Below are positions 10,013 to 19,522 of a stretch of 64,000 nucleotides of DNA, piece after piece. The stretch comes from Anabas testudineus (taxonomy: Eukaryota; Chordata; Actinopteri; Anabantiformes; Anabantidae). Position numbers and translations under genes: made by a program. The stretch lies in NCBI RefSeq assembly GCF_900324465.2, contig NC_046622.1, positions 436,501 to 500,500 on the forward strand, read 5' to 3'. Numbering within the stretch: position 1 is the stretch's first letter; each line of letters opens with the position of its first letter. The notes under the pieces were generated by a model, which saw only the letters and a program-made list of their open reading frames with translations, searched no databases and had not been told where the DNA came from.

Positions 10013-13000
10013 ATGGCGACCGCAGGGTCCGCCGATCGGCCTGGAAGAGCGGCCAGCGCCGCCGCCGGCAGGTCCCGGCCCGGGCTCCGAGCTGCGTGCG
10101 GGTCGAGCCTCCAGGAGGATGAAGCGAAGAAGTGCGCGGCGTGCGTGGAGACTGAGGCCGGCGTGAGCCCGCCCTGCGGACACCCGGCCCGACCGCTCTG
10201 CCTGGCCCGGAGACACTCCGGCAGCGAAGAGCGGCTCCGGACGAAGAGTGACCCCGAGAGAAGCAGCAGCAGACCGGGGAGAAGGGACTGCGACAGCCGG
10301 AGAGGTACGTGTGTTTACCGGGAAAGGACAGCTCACATTCCGCTTTATCAGCACCGACGCTGGGTGTTTGTATTGTAAACCGACCGCAGCAGAAACAGAA
10401 ACAACCAGAAATTCGGTGTTCGGTGAGTTTCCTCTAAGTTTTGTCTCAGGAGGCCCGAAGAATATGTCAGTGTGAGACAGGTAGCAGAGGAAAGGTGTCC
10501 CCGAACCACAGGGACACTGAACCACAACGGGTCTAATTCTAAACGGACCTTTGTATGAAGACAGACGGACTCAACTCCCTGAGACAAACAGACAAACTTC
10601 ACTGATCGTTAGCTCGAAATTCAGGTGTTTGGTTTTTGGTCAGTGTGGTGTTCAGGTCTGGTGTTGAAGACTTGTCCGGACTTGTCCAGCTGCAGGAGGC
10701 AGACTGACTCCAGTGTTAAACGTCTAACTGATCATCACTGTCTCTGTGCTCATCATCATTAGTATTACTGTTATTTTCTGGGACTAATCCTCCAGGTATT
10801 CCCACAGTTTCCATCTGAGGTGAGAGATGTTCTAAATTCTAGAAGGTTTATAAACCCAAGTTCTTGTTTCATTACATTTCTCTAATATTCAGAACCTGTC
10901 ATACTGTTAAATTGCTCCTTGCTGTTTCTTTAAGAGGTACACAACCAGATGTCAAATAAAGTAAAGTTTAAGTCTTGTTTGTATTTATTGTCATAGATCT
11001 CTTATAACACACAAACCTACAACAATTATTCGGTTAACGATTAGTTGATGAACAAAATGTTTGATAGTCAGCTTTACTTTTACTGTTGGTCAAACAAAAC
11101 TGAAATCATAATATCTGATCGTTTTGTTGATTCATGTTGTCTCTGCTGTTAATGTTCATTATAAATTTTTTTTCGTCTTCAGAGTTCTTCGTCCCTCCCG
11201 CTCTCATGCCCAAGTCTGCAGACGTTTTTTCGGGACAGACGGGAAAACACAAGGTGAGTCAGGTTTACCTTTAACAATCTGCTTGACACAATATTCAACA
11301 CCTGTCTAAATCTACGAGGGTGTGGGTCGACTTTGTGTGTTTGTGTGCAGAGCGTTAATAGTGCAGGAAACAGAAGGAGCTTTAAAAACACTGACAAGTG
11401 TGAAGTTGGTAAAATGACGAGGGAAACATTCATTAAATTATTAGTAATACACGTGAATTGTCTCATTGTCTAATTGCTGCTTATCCAGATCGTGTTCAGT
11501 GAATAAACATATTAGGAACAGAAGTTCCCGCTGGTGCTGTCCTCTAAACTCGTCATTGAAAGGCGAACTCATAACAACAAATTCAACCAGTCCCTGTGAA
11601 TTCTGAGCCGCAGTTTTGTCCAATTACCACAAATTGAACCTATGCGCTGTACAGTCCCTGAACGCCTCACAATCAGCACACCAGAGCTGCTTCTGCTAGG
11701 CTGCTAACCCTGTGGGGTGTCACTTACTTAACACAAAACAGCTGAATAAAGCGGTATCACTGGTATGACAATGAGTATAAAATCAAAGGATTTGAAGGAG
11801 GCTGGACTTCTGTTCATGTGGAAACAATATAGATCAGTGAGGATGCCACATTTAGATTTCTCTGTAATTTTCCGCTTCTGTTGTGTTTCAGCTCTTGTCG
11901 GAAGACAGAGACGAGTCCAAGAGAAGAAACGCTCTTATCTGTAAAGACGAATCTGGATCAGTCCGGCGTGACGAAGAGCTTGTAAGTGTAAATGCTAAAA
12001 TTTTCACAGCTCTCAGAATTCTGCTACATGTTGGTGGAGATGAGAATGAGTTTCAGAGTTAGGATGTTGATCTTCTTCTTCTGGACTTCTAGTCCTAGAA
12101 GCAAGAACACTATGTCTCACTCTGAGAAATGTTGGCCAGGTAGGAGTGGTTTCCTGCTCTGACACTGTTGACAAATAGTCTCCTAAGCTCCTTAAATCGT
12201 TATTTCTTGATAGGGAGTTCTGTCTGACTCAGAGAACGAGGAGCCATTCAGCAGGAGGATCAGAAACATCTCAGCCTTCATCAGGAAAACCAAAACCTCA
12301 TCAGCCTTCACTGGGTGAGCAGAACGACTTTAAGATCTTCATCAGGAGCATTATTTCTGTGTGTGTAGAAGTTCTTTTTCTATTCACTGCTGTTATCTGA
12401 TTTCTGGTCTGTTTATCTTCCTCTTCAGTGGTTCTCAGAGAAGTCGAAGCTGCACTGATCCGGTGGAAGACAGAGGAGGGAAGCTGAAGGTTGCCCAGCC
12501 AAACAGGATGGACCAGGTATGACACCAGGACTGAGTGTGTGCTGTCCAACCAAATCCTAGCACACTGCAGTAAAGCACCTGGACATTTACCCCACCTCTC
12601 AAAAAGTCCGCATCAACACTCAGATTTAGTCCCAGAAGTGTGAGCAAACAAAATTTATTAGAAAACTAGATTTTCAGTGTTTCTCTGTTTTACATCATTG
12701 CAAAGTGCAATGATGTAAAACAGACTCTGGAAACTGCATTTCTGGACCATTGATAGACCAAAGAACCAGTCAGTCCATCAAGAGAATAACCTACAGGTGA
12801 ATTAGTAGTGAAATAAACTTTACATCATATGCTTCCTATTGATTTTGCCTTCTGATTTCTGCCTCAGTCATCACCTGTACAGGTTGGTAATCAGTGCTCA
12901 CATGAACATAAAAAGAATTCAGTGGCAAGTGGACTAGCTAGACTAAGTAAGGGTAAATTCTGGGACTGCCAGCCGGTTACTTAGACCTGATGAAGTCTTT

Positions 13001-14234
13001 TGGATGAGACAAACACTGAACTTTCCTTCTGGAGTTGACTATGACCAGATTCATTTCTGAGTGTTTCTTTAACTTGGTTGCAATCTAAAGTCTTTTAAAC
13101 ACCTTGTCTCTGCTCTGCCAGGTTGGCATCAGCCACAGCTACACAGCAGGAATCCTCCTGTCCTCTGAGAACAGTCGCTCTGTCTCGGCTCCGATCACAG
13201 CTCCCGACCGGAGAAACACCTGGCGGATTGTCGTCACATCCTCGTCGACTCCTCTGGTCCTCCCTCCTTCCCGACCCGAGCGATCCATCAGCCCCGACAG
13301 CAACGACAGCATCTCAGAGGAGCTCAATCACTTCAAACCCATCGTCTGCTCGCCCTGCACGCCGCCCAAACGTCTGCCGGACGGCCGTCTGATGGAGCCC
13401 ACCATTGTCAAGTCCACCCCCAGGAATCTGACCCGTGGCCTGCAGAAGGCCACCAGCTACGAGGCCAGTCCTGCTGTGCTGCAGAAGTGGAGGCAGATTG
13501 AACTGGACCGACAAAGCCTCAAAGAAAACTGCAAGGCTACGCTGACGAGCCCCGTCCCCGAGCTCCACAACAAGACCAGCGGGGGCGAGGATCCCGCAAA
13601 GACTCAACAGTCCCCAGCAGGAGACGGAGTGATGTCCGTCAACAAGAGGAGGCTGCTGTTCGAACCTCCAGCTGGGGACATGGACAGCTTCCAGTCTGTG
13701 AAGATCAGAGTCCCTGCGATCCGCTACAGCAGCGAAGCGGCTTTCCGAGGAACTTCAGACTTGGAGTCGACAGTCGCTGCTCCTGAATCCTGCAGCGGAG
13801 GAATGATTTTTAGTCGAAAACAATCGTTCTCACCATACACCAAAACCGGTTTTCAGTTGTGCAAATTAGTGCCAAAGGACTCCCAGAGTCCCAAGAAGGA
13901 GTCTGACAGTAGCATCCACAACCAGTCTACCTCAAGGAGGGGCAAGAAGAGGAAGCAGAAGACCAAACACCTGGACTCAGACTGGGACTCGGACCTCAAG
14001 AGGAGCCGGGCGGTCAGCCAGGAGGCGTTTGACGAGAGGTACATTCGTCAGATCCAGCAGGAGCGTCAGGACCGAGCGCTCGCTCTGAAGCTGCAGAGAC
14101 AGTTCGACCTGGAAAACCAGACGGCTAATCGCAGGAGGAGCCCTGACAAGTACTTTCTGCGGTCCTGGATGTCCAACCAGAACCGTAGGAGGCGAGGTCT
14201 GAGGAGATCTCGGAGAATCAACAAGAAGCACTAG
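10013..14234 (+). CDS. rnf169: E3 ubiquitin-protein ligase RNF169-like, RING incomplete
   Basis: Nuclear reader of ubiquitinated H2A at DNA double-strand breaks that competes with 53BP1/RNF168 (family knowledge). Six exons, 10013-10304, 11183-11253, 11892-11981, 12214-12314, 12429-12516 and 13122-14234, join in frame to 584 residues. Conserved blocks include LSDSENEEP, SISEELNHFKPIVCSPCTPP, KRLPDGR, STPRNL and TSYEASP. The C-terminus carries a ubiquitin-binding MIU2 helix, DRALALKLQRQFD (about 531-543), followed by the basic LRM2-like RRRSPDKYFLRS, the bipartite nucleosome-ubiquitin reader of RNF168/169. The exon 1 RING keeps CAAC and PCGH but spaces the next Cys as H-x5-C and lacks a clear final C-x2-C pair, so E3 activity is doubtful. 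Exon 1 is GC-rich. Two long hairpins sit in intron 5 and downstream of the stop. Confidence 0.93.
12684..12724. repeat. Perfect inverted repeat, rnf169 intron 5
   Basis: Two 19-bp arms (12684-12702 and 12706-12724) pair exactly around a 3-nt AAG loop; the left arm reads TCTGTTTTACATCATTGCA. It would fold into a strong RNA or DNA hairpin within the intron. Confidence 0.9.
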
Positions 14235-14720
14235 AGCAGTGGTCTGCTGAGGTTTAAATATGCAAAGTGACAAAAGCTTAAAGAAAAGTCTGAATGTTCT
14301 TGATCCGCATCGTGACATCGTCTCTCACTTGGTTCAGGTGTTTTTAGGAGAAAGGTTTTAAAACCTGAACCTGTACAATTCTTCCAAACCTGTCTTTACA
14401 CCAGCCAATGGCCAAAAACTGAGCTCACTGACATAACAAGGAAGTCCGTTTTTAGTTCACAAGGATGTGGTGGAGCCCAGCGAACGACCTAACGGAACCG
14501 ACCTCAAAACCCAAACATCCGTTTTAGCGTTGGTCATTTTCAGTTCACTAAACTGAACCTGTGTGTTGGTCTGAACAAACTCCACAATACCAGTGTAACT
14601 GTGGAGGGGGCGTTTGAATTTGTTGGTAAATCAGATTTAATTCGGACCTGCAGGAGGAGTTTGATGAGTTTGGTTGAATCCTTGCTTCACTACCGTGTGT
14701 GTCGAAGCTCCAGGACACTA

Positions 14721-14726
14721 AATAAA
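14721..14726 (+). terminator. Candidate rnf169 polyadenylation signal AATAAA
   Basis: AATAAA about 490 bp after the rnf169 stop. A second AATAAA lies at 15509-15514, so alternative 3' ends are possible. Confidence 0.45.
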
Positions 14727-15537
14727 TGTATGTTCGTGTTGAGTCCTGCGAGGAGTTCAAAGCCCAGCTGACCTTTTGTTGAAAGAATCAGCAGGAACCA
14801 GTCGTCTGATAGGTTGTGAACATGGATTAGGTTTGGTTCTTATTGTGAGGTGACTCTAAAGTCTCTGATACGGCCTGTTGACAACAGGAACTGTTAATTC
14901 ATGTTCCTCCATAATCAGCAGTTGAGGACCCAGTAATGATCGGACATTTCTGTTTTGAAAGCCATCAGATAAATAAGCTTCATCCAGTTTGCTCCAGTAC
15001 GGTTACCGGTCCATCTCCACAGCTGGCAGTCTTCCATTCTGAACATTTGTCGTGTTGTGTGGGAATTGACATCTGAACATTTCCATAGTTCCTTCACAGC
15101 CCGTGTGGCTCATGGTGCTGTAGTCCTAGTGTGTTCCACAGACCAACCCAGACAACCCTGATTTATCAGGAAGGACCAGAAGAGACCTGTAGTCTGGGTC
15201 GGGAGACTGTGGTTTGCCTTGTTACTCTCCAGGAGAGAAAAGTCATGTTATTGGGGTTTTACTGGGTTTTGGGTCAAAGTTTAAAAGTCCAGCTTAAGCC
15301 TGGACTCTCACAGAAGGTTGAGTTGGTGTCGTCAGTATTTGACATTAAAGTTTGATGTGAGAAGCCGTATTCATGCACTCTGACTGGAGGACAGAGGACA
15401 GCGTCGAGTGATGTGATGTGATGTGGTTTCAGTTTTCAGATCCAGTACAACTTTGCAAGCCAGATTTGAAATGTAGGAGGCTGAAAGTGCTGATTATTTT
15501 CACATATAAATAAAAAATGTCAGGCCATAGTGAAACC

Positions 15538-15574
15538 ATGTTGTTTTGTCTTTTGTCAAAAGACAAAACAACAT
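15538..15574. repeat. Perfect 37-bp hairpin downstream of rnf169
   Basis: Two exact 18-bp arms flank a single T at 15556; the left arm reads ATGTTGTTTTGTCTTTTG. It begins 24 bp after the AATAAA at 15509-15514, so it may lie at or just past a cleavage site. Confidence 0.9.
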
Positions 15575-17009
15575 AACAAAGTTAATTTGTGAGAAGCTGA
15601 ACGCTGCAGGTTTTTTTAAATTAGCGAACAATAAATAATTCAAGTGATTATTAGCTGATGTTTTTTTCCCCTTACTTAAATTACAATCACATCACTTATT
15701 TACTAAAAAAAGCAGGAAAATTTCTGTATTTAATGAGGTTATAAAGTTAATAAAGAGCTGAGGGTTGATGACACAGTCTGTGACAGGGTTACATAGCTTA
15801 CATGCTGATCATTAGAAGTTCCTTTAAGTAGCAGATTAGACAAAATGACATCATGAAATTTCTTAGCTAAAGTACAAGCACCTCCAACCTGTATTCAATG
15901 AAGTGTAACTACTTAGATTCCACGTTAAGTCCTGTTTTCGACGATAATGTGAATACGGCTTCAACCCATCAACTACAAATCATCGCTTCACATTCCTGTT
16001 GTTTTATTTTCCAGTTTTTGCATTTATTTTCCTCCTTCCATTGTTCTCAATATTTCGGTTATTTAGTCATCATGGTTCATGGTTTCAGTCAGAACTCATG
16101 CGTTTCTTAATGATTTGAGCAGAATGTGCCACGTTCCTGAATGAGATGATAACTGTATATTATTATGAAATATTGACAGTTTGAAGTGTTCGAGAGCTTT
16201 TGTTGCTGAAGGGCTTTTAAACTCACATCACATGAGCTTTACTCTCTAAAACACTGATATGCACATTTTATAAAGTTGTACTAAAGCTTTTCATCCTTCA
16301 GTTGATGCAGTCTGACAGCAGAGTGGTCAGGTGGAGGGGTTGGGGAGTTTTAATGCTGAGTGCCAAAAGACCCACAACGATGTTAATAGTTTATATTTCA
16401 GTAGTTTTGTATTGAGAAGATGAGGAGAGCTGAGGCTGCTGCAACCCAAGAAAAAACTAAAAGACATAAAGCGGCTCCACGTGTCCCGTCTTCTTTTAAT
16501 GTTCACAAAGTGTGTTCAGATATCAGTTTGATGGACGGGGTGTGTCCATAGGAGGTAATAAGATAAAGTCTCAGTGGACCTCCTCAGGTTTCTGGACATG
16601 TCTAAGTCCAGGGGCTAGAGACTGTCAACACGCCGCCTCTTTCCTGGGATCCTGAATAAGCCCTCTAGTTTTTCCTGTCATCCCAGGTGTTATCTGCTAA
16701 TTAAAAGAGGTATTAACAACATTGTGTATTCCACCATCAGATGATATATATATGTGTAGACGTTTTCCTTCTACATTATAAGTGTCCATACAAGAAATAT
16801 TTTTCTTAATTCTTGTCATAAAATAAAATAAAGGTGCCTTGCGAACAGGAAATAATTTAAGTAGTAGCCTAAAAATCTCAAATGTTTTATTATGTTACAT
16901 ATTTATTATTTTGTATTAGGAACGTTTTGTTCTTTTTAACTTTTTATTGAAACAAGTCTTTTAAGTATTAATTATTCCTGAATTACATTTAACTTACAAA
17001 GAAATAACA

Positions 17010-17192
17010 ACGACAACAACGCTGCGGGGAGAGCGCGCGCACACGCCTTTTTAGCGCGCTCGCGCTCGCGCGCTCGATGCTGCCTCCGCTACGCGGACGT
17101 GTTGCGTCACACGTTGCTTCCCGTTCAGATGTTGTTAAGAACCAATCAGATGCGCCCAGGTCACAGATGCCGTATTTGTAGCGGAAGAGAAG
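17010..17192 (+). promoter_or_regulatory. spcs2 CpG-rich promoter
   Basis: A run of CG-rich sequence (GCGCGCGCACACGCC, GCGCGCTCGCGCTCGCGCG) ends just before the spcs2 ATG. It includes a CRE/ATF-like TTGCGTCACA near 17102. No TATA box is evident. This fits a constitutive CpG-island promoter. Confidence 0.6.
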
Positions 17193-19362
17193 ATGGCTGC
17201 TGCGAGGAACGGAAAGAACGGGCTCCTGGAGAAAGTGAGAATTAAAGTTTAATTGTTTCAGTTAGCTTCAAATTAAAGTTCAGGTTTTTATTTTTCATGG
17301 AGCTCAGACTGGGGGAACAGACATGTTAGCGGATCAGTCTACACGTCTGCAGTGGTGCTGGTGTTAGCCAGCTGAGCTAACGTTAGCAGGCTAAAGTAAA
17401 TTTATTTTGAATTAAAATTGAATCAAAGGGTTTAGTGAAGAGGCGAATGTGTATTTTTTATTAGTTATTATTATTATTATACACATTTTATTAGTACTGT
17501 GTGTATGAATCAGTCGTTGCTCAAACTACAGCGGATTTGTTCAGTTTCCTGTTTCCATCTGTTACAGACGAGACAGCTGCTGCACCAAACTCCGTACGGA
17601 AAATCAACCGTTTAATTTGATGTCTCTGTTAAACCCGCAGTCCGTTTTACAAACAGTACTGTCATTAATGCACGTGTAGGTTAATGTAACCGGGGGCTAT
17701 TTTAAAGTTGTAGCCTACGTTTGTATTCGTATTTTTACGTTAGTAACTCAGTAAAGATCTGAATACTTCTTCCACAGTATTATGTACAGTTATGATGGCT
17801 GATGACATTTGGCAACTGTAGTAGTCATAATAGTAACCACTAGTAATAGTTGTATTTGGATGTCTTGGAAGGCTTTTGACATACAGTAAAATTAAAGTTG
17901 TTTTCTAAGACGTCTCCGTTCAGAATAAGTTCGGAGTAAGTAAATATTTTAGTCTGAAGACTGAGACTAAACCAACATGAGGATCTGAAACGAACTCAGC
18001 TGATACAAGAGGTGTTTGAGAGTCACTGTTGTGTGTTTCAGTGGAGGATCGATGAGAAACCAGTGAAGATCGATAAATGGGACGGAGCAGCTGTGAAGAA
18101 CTCTTTGGATGATGCTGCAAAGAAGGTAGATTTTTATTCTAATGGCACGTTATCTATCAGTAAATCAGTCCGTCGTCCCGAGTTCGTAGCTGAAAAGAAC
18201 TGGTAAACTGGTTCCCAGTTCACGTTCGTGAGCCTCGTTTAACGCTGTTGTCAACAGGTGCTGCTGGAGAAGTACGGTTACGTGGAGAACTTTTGCCTGG
18301 TTGATGGTCGCCTCTTGATCTGTACTGTCTCCTGCCTGTTTGCCATGTTGGCTCTGGTCTGGGACTACCTGTACCCCTTTCCCGAGTCCAGACCGGTCCT
18401 CGCTTGCTGTGTCATCTCATATCCACCAACTACTCACCAGTAACAGGAAGTGTTGCACCTGGTGTGAACTTAACTGTCTTGTTCCTTGTTAACAATCAAT
18501 GATCAATGAACAGTTAATAGATGATTGATTGTTTATGTGACTGTTGATGAAATTAGCCTCGTTACCTGCTACATAATTAACATTAATTAGCTGTAACACT
18601 AATTATTTTAATCAGAGATAGCTACACGAAGCTGCTGACACCAGCTGAATGTGATCGATCAATAAAAAATTTATTGTTGATAGAAAATCAGAGTTTTCTG
18701 ACGACTGCGACCACCATCAGAACCCAGCCGTGATGAAGTGCGCAGTAGTCAGGCCACATGAATGACAGCATGTTTGCTTTATGTTCCTTAACTCCACGTT
18801 TATCACGTACTTCATCATGATGGGCATCCTGACGCTCTACACCTCCTACAAAGAAAAAAACATCTTCCTGGTGGCTCTGCAGAAAGATCCAGCTGGGATG
18901 GATCCAGACCACATCTGGCACCTGTCCTCTTCCCTCAAACGGTGAGTCACAGTCTGCAGGAATCGAACAGAATCGTTAATCACCTGCGACTTGCAAATTT
19001 CCACTTTTTAAGTGGAAGTTCTGTTTAAATCAGTTCATGGTTCTTTGTCACCCGTTCAGTATGTTGTCTCTGTTGAGCTGCAGTGTGTTGACCTCTCTGG
19101 GCCAGCGTACACACGGTTCTGTCTCTGGTTCCGTCCTCCTGTCTTGTTTCTAACTTCCTCTTGTTGTTTCCTCAGGTTTGATGATCAGTACACTCTCAGA
19201 GTTTCTTTCTCTGACGGGAAGTTGAAGAACTCGAGGGAAATGGAGTTCACCAAATCCGTGTCGACCTTCTTCGACGACAACGGAACGCTGGCGATGGACC
19301 AGTTTGAAAAGTGTGTTTCCAAACTCCACGACACCCTGGCCACAGACAAGAAAACCAAATAA
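17193..19362 (+). CDS. spcs2: Signal peptidase complex subunit 2
   Basis: Non-catalytic, ER-membrane subunit of the signal peptidase complex, contacting the translocon (family knowledge). Five exons, 17193-17234, 18042-18125, 18258-18418, 18807-18941 and 19176-19362, give 202 residues; human has about 226 because of a longer glycine-rich N-terminus. Diagnostic blocks are [43 protein letters not shown] and [13 protein letters not shown]. Two membrane spans lie at about residues 61-81 and 88-110, with the bulk of the C-terminus cytosolic. Intron 3 has no GT-AG borders that keep frame; it uses AT-AC borders with minor-spliceosome signals (separate entry). The start is the first ATG, inside GAAGAGAAGATGG. 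The gene follows rnf169 on the same strand, as in human. Confidence 0.95.
17700..17795. repeat. Fragment of a common fish interspersed repeat
   Basis: The end of this stretch, GATCTGAATACTTCTTCCAC, matches from memory the terminal part of a widespread teleost repeat with GTACTT-rich ends. It lies in spcs2 intron 1. The family was not identified. Confidence 0.35.
18419..18806 (+). other. U12-type AT-AC intron in spcs2
   Basis: The intron starts ATATCC (18419-18424) and ends TATCAC (18801-18806). A textbook U12 branch site TTCCTTAAC lies at 18784-18792, with its adenosine 15-16 nt before the intron end. Joining ATC TC to G TAC TTC gives I-S-Y-F, matching the conserved CVISYF of SPCS2. No GT-AG alternative restores this sequence. 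Confidence 0.88.
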
Positions 19363-19491
19363 TACAGAGAGTACATTTCAGTTTCCCTTCTTTCAATCCA
19401 TTTATCAGCCTCATTTTAATTTCTTTTAAAATCCACCTGCACAGACACAAACTATCGGTAAAAGGGGCTTTTGTTCATTATGTCGTGATAT

Positions 19492-19522
<31 letters not shown>

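Larger units (their letters stand above)
14235..17192. other. Intergenic, rnf169 3' UTR and spcs2 upstream
   Basis: Contains the likely rnf169 3' UTR, with AATAAA at 14721-14726 and again at 15509-15514. A 37-bp hairpin follows at 15538-15574. The rest is AT-rich without recognisable exons. XRRA1, found here in human, was not seen. The last 180 bp are CpG-rich. Confidence 0.6.

Noticed and set aside
10001-10525. 174-codon minus-strand frame
   Set aside because: Antisense shadow of the GC-rich rnf169 exon 1; no family resemblance.
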